NCBI RefSeq assembly: GCF_001558155.1 | Contig: NZ_LOAS01000025.1 | Coordinates: 1 to 64,000 of the forward strand | Direction: 5' to 3' | Source: Aliiruegeria sabulilitoris | GTDB lineage: Bacteria > Pseudomonadota > Alphaproteobacteria > Rhodobacterales > Rhodobacteraceae | DNA: 64,000 nt | Shown here: piece after piece, positions 27,487 through 35,230 of the stretch | Numbering within the stretch: the first letter of the stretch is position 1 | Layout: every line of letters begins with the position of its first letter | Position numbers and translations under genes: made by a program | Notes under the pieces: generated by a model | What the model was told of the DNA's origin: nothing | Databases searched by the model: none | What the model saw: the letters and a program-made list of their open reading frames with translations, nothing else

Positions 27487-28301
27487 AGGACATGTACGAA
27501 CCCTATGAGACCCCGGACGGCCGTACCATTGGCGGCTGCCTGATGGAGATGAAGAACATCACGCTGAAATTCGGAGGCGTGGTGGCGATCAAGGATATTT
27601 CCTTTGACATCCGCGAGGGCGAGATCCGCGCGATCATCGGGCCGAACGGCGCCGGGAAATCCTCGATGCTCAATGTTATCAGTGGTTTCTACCACCCGCA
27701 GGAGGGCGAGGTCTGGTACAAGGGCGCGGTGCGTCCGGCGATGAAGCCCTACGAGGTGGCGCGGATGGGCGTGGGCCGCACCTTCCAGAATATCGCGCTG
27801 TTCGAGGGGATGACGGTGCTCGACAACGTCATGACCGGGCGGCTGACGCATATGAAGGCGTCGCTCTGGGAGCAGGCGCTCTGGTGGGGCAAGGCCGAGC
27901 GAGAGGAGGTCTTCAACCGCGACCAGGTGGAGAAGATCATCGACTTCCTCGAAATCCAGGCCATTCGCAAGACGCCGGTGGGCCGGCTTCCCTACGGGTT
28001 GAAGAAGCGGGTCGAGTTGGCGCGCGCGCTGGCCGCCGAGCCGTCGCTGCTGCTGCTGGACGAGCCAATGGCGGGGATGAATGTCGAGGAGAAGGAGGAC
28101 ATGTCCCGCTTCATCCTCGATGTGAACGATGAATTCGGCACCACGATTGCCCTGATCGAACACGATATGGGCGTGGTGATGGACCTCTCGGACCGGGTCG
28201 TCGTGATGGATTACGGCAAGAAGATCGGCGACGGCACGCCCGACGAGGTGCGCAACGATCAGAACGTGATCGACGCTTACCTGGGGGTGCCGCATGAGTG
28301 A
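27483..28301 (+). CDS. livG: ABC transporter ATP-binding protein, LivG-type
   Basis: The 272-residue product has Walker A (GPNGAGKSS) near residue 60, a Q-loop in VGRTFQNIALFEGMTVLDNV, a signature GRLPYGLKKRVELARAL and Walker B LLLLDEPMAGMN, with the switch His in ALIEHDMGVV. LivG/BraF-type ATPases power branched-chain amino acid or related carboxylate uptake. It begins in the ligase stop (ATGA) and its own stop region contains the start of a 47-codon ORF. Confidence 0.92.
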   Translation: MKDMYEPYETPDGRTIGGCLMEMKNITLKFGGVVAIKDISFDIREGEIRAIIGPNGAGKSSMLNVISGFYHPQEGEVWYKGAVRPAMKPYEVARMGVGRTFQNIALFEGMTVLDNVMTGRLTHMKASLWEQALWWGKAEREEVFNRDQVEKIIDFLEIQAIRKTPVGRLPYGLKKRVELARALAAEPSLLLLDEPMAGMNVEEKEDMSRFILDVNDEFGTTIALIEHDMGVVMDLSDRVVVMDYGKKIGDGTPDEVRNDQNVIDAYLGVPHE

Positions 28302-28437
28302 GGACAAGCGCAAGGCCGGCTGGCTCGGGCTCGGGTGTGGCTCTGCCTGCATCTGGCTCGGCTACGTGAATGTGCCGGTCCCCCGGACGAGCGCCAATAT
28401 CAACCGTGTCGAGGAGGCGAGCCCATGGAAATCCTGA
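28294..28437 (+). CDS. Small 47-residue ORF within the transporter operon
   Basis: ATG at 28294 overlaps the LivG stop out of frame, and the reading frame MSEDKRKAGWLGLGCG... runs to a TGA at 28435-28437, past the LivH start at 28425. It has one short hydrophobic stretch (AGWLGLGCGSACIWLGYVNV, residues 8-27) with two Cys. It fills the gap exactly and would couple LivG and LivH translation. I recognise no family; it may be a small membrane subunit or only a translational relay. Confidence 0.45.
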   Translation: MSEDKRKAGWLGLGCGSACIWLGYVNVPVPRTSANINRVEEASPWKS

Positions 28438-29384
28438 ACGCGATCTTCATCGCGCCCTTCGCGGACATGATCGCCGCCCCCGATTTCCTGATGCAGGTGC
28501 TCTGGGAGGGGCTGGTTTCGGGCGTTCTCTATGCGCTGATCGCGTTGGGCTTCGTGCTTATCTTCCGCTCCAGCCGGATCTTCAACTTCGCGCAGGGCAT
28601 CATGGTGGTCTTCGCGGCGCTGACGCTGGTGGGGCTGCACGAGATGGGCGTGCCGGCCTGGATCTCGGTGGCGCTGACGCTGGCGGTGATGTTCGGGCTG
28701 GCGGTCAGCATCGAGCGGATCGTGCTGCGGCCGCTGGTCGGGCAGCCCGATATCATCCTGTTCATGGCCACGATCGGTATCACGCTGTTCCTGATCGGCT
28801 TTGGCGAGATCATCTTCGGCGGCGAGAACAAGCTGATGATCACCTCCGAGCTGGGCATTCCCACGGGCGATTTCGTGCTGGAGCCGTTCGGCGGGCTGCT
28901 GATCCTGCAGCATATCGACATAACGGCGGTTCTGGTGGCCGCCGCGCTGGTGGTCTCGCTGCTGGTGTTTCTCAACAAGACGCGGATGGGCCGGGCGATC
29001 CGGGCGCTGGGCGACGACCACCAGGCGGCGCTGTCGGTCGGAATCTCGCTGCAGACGATCTGGGTTCTGGTGTGGTTCATTGCGGGGATCATCGCGCTGG
29101 TGACGGGCATTGCCTGGGGCAGCCGCGCGGGCGTGTCCTTCGCGCTGGAAGTGATCGCCTACAAGGCGCTGCCGGTGCTGATGCTGGGCGGGCTGGAATC
29201 GATCACCGGCGCGATTATCGGCGGGCTGATGATCGGCATGCTGGAAAAGATGTTCGAGATCTACTGGGGCGCGCCGCTGCTGGGCGGCAATACCGAGAGC
29301 TGGTTTGCCTATGTGCTGGCGCTGGTGGTGCTGCTGTTCCGGCCGCAGGGGCTGTTTGGCGAGAAGATCATCGAACGAGTGTGA
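28425..29384 (+). CDS. livH: Branched-chain-type ABC permease, LivH-like
   Basis: The 319-residue product has about eight membrane segments and the LivH pattern: GVLYALIALGFVLIFRSSRIFNFAQG near residue 40, and GRAIRALGDDHQAALSVGISLQTIW around 190, the loop that contacts the ATPase. GAGGAGG lies before ATG 28425. It forms the transmembrane pore with the LivM-like protein. A 13-base-pair hairpin follows its stop. Confidence 0.92.
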   Translation: MEILNAIFIAPFADMIAAPDFLMQVLWEGLVSGVLYALIALGFVLIFRSSRIFNFAQGIMVVFAALTLVGLHEMGVPAWISVALTLAVMFGLAVSIERIVLRPLVGQPDIILFMATIGITLFLIGFGEIIFGGENKLMITSELGIPTGDFVLEPFGGLLILQHIDITAVLVAAALVVSLLVFLNKTRMGRAIRALGDDHQAALSVGISLQTIWVLVWFIAGIIALVTGIAWGSRAGVSFALEVIAYKALPVLMLGGLESITGAIIGGLMIGMLEKMFEIYWGAPLLGGNTESWFAYVLALVVLLFRPQGLFGEKIIERV

Positions 29385-29394
29385 GGCATTTGAA

Positions 29395-29428
29395 CCCGCC
29401 GGGCCGGCGCGCGAACCGGCCCGGCGGG
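29395..29428 (+). promoter_or_regulatory. Intercistronic hairpin after livH
   Basis: CCCGCCGGGCCGG (29395-29407) is perfectly complementary to 29416-29428 with an eight-base loop and no T-run. It lies between livH and the next small gene and is more likely an mRNA stability or polarity element than a terminator. Confidence 0.5.
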
Positions 29429-29448
29429 GAGATGGGAAGGACGAGGAT

Positions 29449-29715
29449 TTGGCAAAGCTGATTGCAATTCTGAACGTGGTCGCCTGGGCGGGTTTCTGGG
29501 CCTTCGGCTACCTCGCCCTGACGGCGAACGGGGACTCGACCGGGCAGTTGATGACCGCGCTGATCCTCGCCGTGCTCGGCGCGGGGGCCGGGATCTGGGC
29601 CTATCTCTGGCTGGTGCGCCATTCCGAGGCCACCGGCTATGCCAAGCCGCCGCGGCGCGCCGTGCCGGAACAGCACCGCAACCCCGAACTCTACGAAGAT
29701 GAGGAAAACGCCTGA
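29449..29715 (+). CDS. Small two-segment membrane protein in transporter operon
   Basis: The 88-residue product starts at TTG 29449 after GACGAGGA and has two hydrophobic segments (LIAILNVVAWAGFWAFGYLAL and LMTALILAVLGAGAGIWAYLWLV) followed by a charged tail PEQHRNPELYEDEENA. Its stop overlaps the livM start by one base (TGATG), good evidence that it is translated. It matches no standard ABC subunit. It may help assemble the LivH-LivM pore; that is inference from position. Confidence 0.65.
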   Translation: MAKLIAILNVVAWAGFWAFGYLALTANGDSTGQLMTALILAVLGAGAGIWAYLWLVRHSEATGYAKPPRRAVPEQHRNPELYEDEENA

Positions 29716-30791
29716 TGCTCTACCGCACGGCTGGCCAGTTCAAGACCTCCTACAGGGCGGATCAGGCGCTGTTTCCGATCAAGCAGGATGCGTTCCTGCT
29801 GGGCGTGATCCTGATCTGCGCCTGGGTGGTCTTTCCGCTGACCGCATCCGAATTCACCTTCCAGACGATCCTGACCCCGATCCTGATCTATTCGCTGGCC
29901 GCCCTCGGGTTGAACATCCTGACGGGCTTCGCGGGCCAGCTTTCGCTCGGCACCGGCGCCTTCATGGGCGTGGGGGCCTATGCCTGCTACAAGATGATCA
30001 CGCTGATGCCGTGGATGAACCCGATCATCGCGATCCTGCTTTCGGGCGTGTTCTCCGCCGGTGTCGGCGTGATGTTCGGCATCCCCTCGCTTCGGATCAA
30101 GGGTTTCTACCTCGCCATTGCCACGCTGGCGGCGCAGTTCTTCCTGGTCTGGCTGTTCGAGAAATGGGCCTGGCTCTACAATTACAACGCCTCCGGCGCG
30201 ATCCAGGTGCCGAACCTCGACATGTTCGGGGTCTATGTTTCCGGCCCTCAGGCTAGCTCGATGACGCAGTATTATGTCGTGCTCTTCATCGTGACGCTGC
30301 TGACCTATCTCTGCATCAACCTCACGCGCGGCAATCTCGGCCGGACGTGGAAGGCGACGCGGGACATGGATATCGCGGCGGAACTGATCGGCATCAACCT
30401 GATGAAATCCAAGCTCACGGCCTTTGCGGTGTCGTCCTATGTCGTCGGCGTCGCCGGAGCGCTCTTCGTCTTCATGTGGCGCGGCGCGGCCGAACCGAAC
30501 CTGTTCGACATCCCGCTCAGTTTCCGCGTGCTGTTCATCGCCATCATCGGCGGGCTTGGCTCGATCATGGGCAATTACCTCGGTGCGATCCTGATCGTCG
30601 GGCTGCCGGTGGTGCTGAACACCGTGCCCTCGGTGCTCGGGATCCATGTCGAATCGGCGCTGCTGGAGCATCTCAACATCATGATCGTGGGCTCGCTCAT
30701 CATCTTCTTCCTGATTATCGAACCGCATGGGCTGAACCAGCTCTGGCGGCTGATCCGGGAGAAACTGACCATCTGGCCGTTCCCGCATTAG
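29715..30791 (+). CDS. livM: Branched-chain-type ABC permease, LivM-like
   Basis: The 358-residue product has about ten membrane segments and LivM landmarks: LAALGLNILTGFAGQLSLGTGAFMGVGAYA, GIPSLRIKGFYLAIATLAAQF and GRTWKATRDMDIAAELIGINLMKSKLTAF. It pairs with LivH. The start is coupled to the preceding small gene. The binding-protein gene follows after 81 bases with its own GGGAGGAG. Confidence 0.92.
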   Translation: MLYRTAGQFKTSYRADQALFPIKQDAFLLGVILICAWVVFPLTASEFTFQTILTPILIYSLAALGLNILTGFAGQLSLGTGAFMGVGAYACYKMITLMPWMNPIIAILLSGVFSAGVGVMFGIPSLRIKGFYLAIATLAAQFFLVWLFEKWAWLYNYNASGAIQVPNLDMFGVYVSGPQASSMTQYYVVLFIVTLLTYLCINLTRGNLGRTWKATRDMDIAAELIGINLMKSKLTAFAVSSYVVGVAGALFVFMWRGAAEPNLFDIPLSFRVLFIAIIGGLGSIMGNYLGAILIVGLPVVLNTVPSVLGIHVESALLEHLNIMIVGSLIIFFLIIEPHGLNQLWRLIREKLTIWPFPH

Positions 30792-30872
30792 GGCATTGGT
30801 CAAACCGAATAACAAACCGGGGAAAACCCCACCAACCGCAACGTCGACCATGTTCCATCAGGGAGGAGAAAC

Positions 30873-32162
30873 ATGAAGACCTTTACCAAGCTGGCCCTGG
30901 CCTCTGCCTTGAGCCTCGGCCTCGCCGCCCCGGCTTTCGCCGAGGGCCTTTTCGCGCCCAACCTGGCCTATCGCACCGGCCCCTTCGCCTCGACCGGCAT
31001 CCCGCTGATGGATGGCCAGAAGGATTACATGACCATGCTCAACGAACGCGATGGCGGCGTTGGCGGGGTCATGATCGATTTCGAGGAATGCGAGACCGGC
31101 TATTCCACCGAGAAGGGCGTGGAATGCTATGAGCGCACCAAGGCCAATGCCATCGTGACCCAGCCATGGTCCACCGGCATCACGCTGCAGGTGCTGCCCA
31201 AGACCAATACCGACATGATCCCGATCCTTGCGCCGGGCTACGGCTTCTCGCCGATGGCCAATGGCAAGGTGTTCCAGTGGGCGTTCAACCCGCCGGCGTC
31301 CTATTGGGACGGCGCTTCGATGATCATGCAGTATCTCGGCGGCGGCGACATGAGCAGCCTGAACGGCAAGAAGGTGGTTCTGCTCCATCTCGACCATCCG
31401 TTCGGCAAGGAGCCGATCCCGGTTCTGGAGGCGATGGCCGAGGAATACGGCTTCGAGCTGAAGCTGGTGCCGGTTGGCCTGAAGGAGATGCAGAACCAGT
31501 CCGCCCAGTGGCTGCAGATCCGCCGCGAACGCCCCGATTACGTCGTCATGTGGGGCTGGGGCGCGATGAACGCGTCGGCCATTGCCGAGGCCGTGAAGAC
31601 CAAGTTCCCGATGGAGAATTTCATCGGCGTGTGGTGGGCCGGGCATGATGCGGACCTCAAGCAGGTCGGCGAGGCCGGCAAGGGCTACAAGTCGATCTCC
31701 TGGTCGTTCCCGATGCCCGATGCGCCGATGATGGCCGACCTGAAGACCCATGTGCTCGACAAGGGCCTCAGCACGGTCGAGGATCCGAACTCGGTCTTCT
31801 ATCAGCGGGGTCTCGTCATGTCGATGTTCCTGACCGAGGCGATCGCCGCCGCGCAGGGCGAGTTCGGCGTGGCCGAGATCAATGCCGAGCAGCTGCGCTG
31901 GGGGCTTGAGAATCTCAACGTCACCGAGGAACGTCTGGCGGAGCTGGGTATGACCGGCATGGTGCCGCCTTTCTCGACCTCCTGTTCCAACCATACCGGC
32001 CATTCGGGCGCCTGGATGCTGGAATGGGATGGCGAGAAGTTCGTCAAGGCATCGGACCTGCTGATGGCGGACGCAGAATTCATCACGCCGCTGGAGGAGG
32101 CCAAGGCAATGGAATATGCCGAGGCCAACGCTCCATGGCCGATGAACGAGGCCTGTAACTAA
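30873..32162 (+). CDS. Periplasmic substrate-binding protein, LivK-type
   Basis: The 429-residue product has a signal peptide (cleavage after PAFA, residue 23) and a type I periplasmic fold: FASTGIPLMDGQKDYMTMLNERDGGVGGVMIDFEE, then VVLLHLDHPFGKEPIPVLEAMAEEYG and IGVWWAGHDADLKQVGEAGKGYKSISW. This subgroup is usually found with acyl-CoA ligases rather than with leucine transport. A 12-base-pair hairpin follows the gene, which could raise its message relative to the other subunits. Confidence 0.92.
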   Translation: MKTFTKLALASALSLGLAAPAFAEGLFAPNLAYRTGPFASTGIPLMDGQKDYMTMLNERDGGVGGVMIDFEECETGYSTEKGVECYERTKANAIVTQPWSTGITLQVLPKTNTDMIPILAPGYGFSPMANGKVFQWAFNPPASYWDGASMIMQYLGGGDMSSLNGKKVVLLHLDHPFGKEPIPVLEAMAEEYGFELKLVPVGLKEMQNQSAQWLQIRRERPDYVVMWGWGAMNASAIAEAVKTKFPMENFIGVWWAGHDADLKQVGEAGKGYKSISWSFPMPDAPMMADLKTHVLDKGLSTVEDPNSVFYQRGLVMSMFLTEAIAAAQGEFGVAEINAEQLRWGLENLNVTEERLAELGMTGMVPPFSTSCSNHTGHSGAWMLEWDGEKFVKASDLLMADAEFITPLEEAKAMEYAEANAPWPMNEACN

Positions 32163-32177
32163 GGCCACCACTCACGG

Positions 32178-32208
32178 CCCGCCGGCAGCGTTTTTGGCTG
32201 CCGGCGGG
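32178..32208 (+). promoter_or_regulatory. Intercistronic hairpin between binding protein and livF
   Basis: CCCGCCGGCAGC (32178-32189) pairs with GCTGCCGGCGGG (32197-32208) around GTTTTTG. The following GATTTGAGTATTTTT is a motif seen in many Rhodobacteraceae intergenic regions (remembered, not searched). It may be a partial terminator that leaves livF less expressed. Confidence 0.55.
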
Positions 32209-32240
32209 ATTTGAGTATTTTTCCCAGGAAGAAGAACGCG

Positions 32241-33071
32241 ATGCTGGATTCCACTCCTGACGTGACGGCCGAGACGCTGCTCGAGGTCAACAATATCGAG
32301 GTGATCTACAATCACGTGATCCTCGTGCTGAAGGGCGTGTCGCTCTCGGTGCCCAAGGGTGGGATCACGGCGTTGCTCGGTGGCAATGGGGCGGGCAAGA
32401 CGACCACGCTCAAGGCCATTTCGAACCTGCTGCATTCGGAGCGGGGCGAGGTGACGAAGGGCTCGGTGAAATACAAGGGCGAAGTCGTGCAGGATCTCGA
32501 CCCGGCCAAGCTGGTCAAGAAGGGCGTGATCCAGGTGATGGAGGGCCGGCATTGCTTCGGGCATCTGACGGTCGAAGAGAACCTGTTGACCGGCGCCTAT
32601 ACGCGCGGCGATGGCAAGGCCGCGATCGAGGCCGACCTGGAGATGGTCTATAACTATTTTCCGCGGCTGAAGGAGCGGCGGCGGAGCCAGGCGGGTTATA
32701 CCTCGGGCGGCGAGCAGCAGATGTGTGCGATCGGGCGGGCGTTGATGAGCCGGCCGGAGACGATCCTGCTCGACGAGCCCTCGATGGGGTTGGCGCCGCA
32801 GCTCGTGGAGCAGATTTTCGAGATCGTGAAAGCGGTCAACGAGGGCGAGGGCGTCAGTTTCCTGCTGGCGGAGCAGAACACGAACGTGGCGCTGCGCTTT
32901 GCCCATTACGGCTACATCCTGGAATCGGGCCGCGTGGTGATGGACGGGCCGGCCGCGGAGTTGCGGGAAAATCCGGATGTGAAGGAGTTCTACCTCGGCA
33001 TGGGCGATGACGGGCGGAAGTCTTTCCGCGATGTCCGCTCCTACCGGCGCCGCAAGCGCTGGTTGAGCTGA
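32241..33071 (+). CDS. livF: ABC transporter ATP-binding protein, LivF-type
   Basis: The 276-residue product has Walker A GGNGAGKTT, VMEGRHCFGHLTVEENLLTGAYTR, signature YTSGGEQQMCAIGRAL and Walker B ILLDEPSMGLAP, the LivF pattern. Start ATG 32241 follows AGGAAGA. It completes the five-subunit transporter. The tail after residue 255 (RKSFRDVRSYRRRKRWLS) is a basic extension not typical of LivF. A terminator follows. Confidence 0.92.
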   Translation: MLDSTPDVTAETLLEVNNIEVIYNHVILVLKGVSLSVPKGGITALLGGNGAGKTTTLKAISNLLHSERGEVTKGSVKYKGEVVQDLDPAKLVKKGVIQVMEGRHCFGHLTVEENLLTGAYTRGDGKAAIEADLEMVYNYFPRLKERRRSQAGYTSGGEQQMCAIGRALMSRPETILLDEPSMGLAPQLVEQIFEIVKAVNEGEGVSFLLAEQNTNVALRFAHYGYILESGRVVMDGPAAELRENPDVKEFYLGMGDDGRKSFRDVRSYRRRKRWLS

Positions 33072-33109
33072 GGTTTCGGCGGCTGGGCGGGGAGGCCCGG
33101 CTTCCGTGG

Positions 33110-33145
33110 CGGGTCCGCGTTCTTCGGAACGCGGCCCGTTTTTTT
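33110..33145 (+). terminator. Strong intrinsic terminator of the transporter operon
   Basis: A 12-base-pair stem with one bulged T (33110-33122 with 33127-33138) is closed by TTCG and followed by seven T (33139-33145). It ends the ligase/transporter operon. Confidence 0.9.
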
Positions 33146-33347
33146 GTCGGGCGGTAGAAAACGCCTTGCAACCGTGGCTGCAGGAGAGCGTGCGCGCGGC
33201 CGGAGGTGGATTGCGGCCGCGTTGATAGGAGGTTGCGTGCCCGATGAGCGACCCGCGCCGGAAAGCTGGCGGCCGTTCGGGCGCGTCCTTTCCACACGGG
33301 GCGACGCTCCACGCTTGACAAAACTGCAAAGGAATCGCTCGAACCCA

Positions 33348-33390
33348 TTGAAGAATCTGTCGGCAGACAGATATATTCGATCAATCGAAT
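33348..33390 (+). promoter_or_regulatory. Promoter with overlapping palindromic operator
   Basis: TTGAAG (33348-33353), an 18-base spacer and TATATT (33372-33377) form a promoter. ATTCGAT (33375-33381) and ATCGAAT (33384-33390) form a perfect inverted repeat overlapping the -10, suggesting a repressor site, possibly of an ArsR-type regulator. A second short repeat, CTGTC/GACAG (33357-33370), lies in the spacer. Bases 33146-33347 show no gene. Confidence 0.5.
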
Positions 33391-33404
33391 GTGAGGCGCG
33401 ACGA

Positions 33405-33770
33405 ATGTTTCTGACCATGATGAACCCTTTTGCGGCGGGTGCGGTTCCGATTGAACCGCTGAAAGCCATCGCGATGATGAAGAAAAACCAGGCCGTCCTG
33501 GTGGATGTGCGCGAGGCGCATGAATTTGGCGGCGGCCATGCCAAGGGGGCGGTCAATATCCCGGTGGGACAGGTCGCGCGCATGGCGGATCCAGCCTCGG
33601 CGGAGTGCCATCCGGCGCTCAAGCAGGGAAAGCCCGTGATCCTCTACTGTCTGTCCGGGTCGCGTGCGACCATGGCGGGCAAGGCGTTTCGCAAGCTGGG
33701 TTATGAGAAGGTGTTCAACTTCGGCGAGCTGAAGAAGTGGACATTTTCCGGCGGAGATGTCGAACTCTGA
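33405..33770 (+). CDS. Rhodanese-like sulfurtransferase, single domain
   Basis: The 121-residue product has VLVDVREAHEFGGGHAKGAVNIPVG and the active loop LYCLSGSRATM with C82, typical of single-domain rhodaneses that carry persulfide sulfur. A cytoplasmic location is likely. GAGG lies eight bases before ATG 33405; ATG 33417 or 33420 cannot be excluded. The promoter-overlapping palindrome upstream suggests sulfide or stress control. Confidence 0.88.
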   Translation: MFLTMMNPFAAGAVPIEPLKAIAMMKKNQAVLVDVREAHEFGGGHAKGAVNIPVGQVARMADPASAECHPALKQGKPVILYCLSGSRATMAGKAFRKLGYEKVFNFGELKKWTFSGGDVEL

Positions 33771-33774
33771 CCGA

Positions 33775-34695
33775 TCACCGCGCCCGCAGCCCGAGCGCGT
33801 CTATCCGTTCCTCGGCGAGGCTCAGCAGGGTGCGAAACGCCTGGTTGGACTGTAGCGAGCGCCGATGGATCGGGCCAGACTGAAAGGCGATGGGCTTCAG
33901 GTTCGTCGGGATGATCGTGAGGCCCGTGCCGTGGCTGGAGGTCAGCGACGAGGACGGCAGAAGGGCGAGGAAATCGCCTTCGCGCAGCAATTCGAGCACG
34001 GTGATCATGGATTCGCACTGGATGGCCGCGTGGATGCGGGTGCCGGTTTCCTCCTGGATCGCGTCCCGAACGGTATCGAGATAGGCCAGGTCGCTCTGGT
34101 AGGAGAGCCAGGGCCATGACAGCAGGTCCCGCGCCGATGCAACGCCTTTTGACAGCAGCGGGTGCGTGTCGCGCCCGATAACCGTGAGTTCGGCCGCCAT
34201 CAGCGCCCGGCGGATGAGGAAGCTCGGCAGGCCCTCGATACGCTGGAACCCTCCGAAAAACGCGTCCAGCTCTCCGTTCTGAAGTCGCGGGGAGGCGGTG
34301 GTGTAGTCCATCGGCTCCAGCGTGACGGAAAGGGCCGGGTGGCGGGCATGCATGCGGGCAATGCAATAGGGCAGGATCGTGTGCATCCAGACCGGCGCCG
34401 CGGCGACCCGGATCGTGCCGCGCTCGCCTTCGCGCAGGGCGCGAATCTCGATCTCGGCGAGGTGGCTTTCGCGCAGCAGGTGGCGGGCGTGGATCAGCAC
34501 GCGGCCGCCAAGCGATGTCAGGTGGACACCACGCGAGCGGCGTTCGAACAGCGGCGCGCCGACCTGCTCCTCCAACAGGCGGATCGAGCGGGTGAGCGCG
34601 GGCTGTGTCAGGCCGATCTGGTCGGCGGCGCGGCGCACGGAACCGGACTCGGCCACGGCGACGAAACGTTTCAGGCTTTCGAGATTCTCAAGCAT
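33775..34695 (-). CDS. LysR-family transcriptional regulator
   Basis: The 306-residue product has the LysR helix-turn-helix (LKRFVAVAESGSVRRAADQIGLTQPALTRSIRLLEEQVGAPLFERRSRGVHLT) at residues 8-60 and a ligand-binding domain. It is the second gene of a two-gene unit, three bases after the ACT-domain gene, and that unit is divergent from the sugar-type ABC genes, so it is the likely regulator of that cluster. Confidence 0.93.
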   Translation of the reverse strand: MLENLESLKRFVAVAESGSVRRAADQIGLTQPALTRSIRLLEEQVGAPLFERRSRGVHLTSLGGRVLIHARHLLRESHLAEIEIRALREGERGTIRVAAAPVWMHTILPYCIARMHARHPALSVTLEPMDYTTASPRLQNGELDAFFGGFQRIEGLPSFLIRRALMAAELTVIGRDTHPLLSKGVASARDLLSWPWLSYQSDLAYLDTVRDAIQEETGTRIHAAIQCESMITVLELLREGDFLALLPSSSLTSSHGTGLTIIPTNLKPIAFQSGPIHRRSLQSNQAFRTLLSLAEERIDALGLRAR

Positions 34696-34698
34696 GAC

Positions 34699-35094
34699 TC
34701 ACGCGGTTTCGGCGATGCGGGCGAGGATCGTCATCGCCTCGTCCTCTCGCCCGTCCGGCACGAAGAGGTGATCGTGGTAGAAGCCCGAGACCGGGTTCAC
34801 CCCCATGCCATGCCGGGCAAGCTCCGTGGCGATGCAGGCGATGAAGCCGACGGCTTCGAGCGAGGAATGCACGTCGAGCGTGATCATTCGGCAGGGAAAC
34901 GCGTGATCCAGGCCACGGGCCACGGCCTCGGCCTTTCGCAGGATCAGCGTCGTCCCCTCGGCCTCTTCGAAAACCATGCGGGGGGACAGGTCGGCGGGGC
35001 GCAGGCCTCGCACGGTGGCGAAGACGTAAAGATCCGGGTCCAGTCTGGCGGAAAGGCTGCGGAGAAGCGCGTCGAGGTTGGTTTCTCCGGACAT
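34699..35094 (-). CDS. ACT-domain protein (DUF2241-like)
   Basis: The 131-residue product reads as the ACT-type pair found in DUF2241 proteins: DLYVFATVRG, MVFEEAEGTTLILRKAEA, then RMITLDVHSSLEAVGFIACIATELARHGMGVNPVSGFYHDHLFVP. The VHSSLEAVG and YHDHLFVP blocks are characteristic. ACT domains bind small ligands, often amino acids. Its role here is unknown; it is co-transcribed with the LysR gene. Confidence 0.8.
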   Translation of the reverse strand: MSGETNLDALLRSLSARLDPDLYVFATVRGLRPADLSPRMVFEEAEGTTLILRKAEAVARGLDHAFPCRMITLDVHSSLEAVGFIACIATELARHGMGVNPVSGFYHDHLFVPDGREDEAMTILARIAETA

Positions 35095-35230
35095 GATGTC
35101 TCTCCACTTGGCGGTTACTGTGATGCATAATCGTTATCGATATTTAAAAAATGTCAACTTTTACTGATCGAAGCTTTGACGCAGGCTCAGTGGCGAGGAG
35201 AACCGAATCCGTCATGCCAGGGAGGAACTC

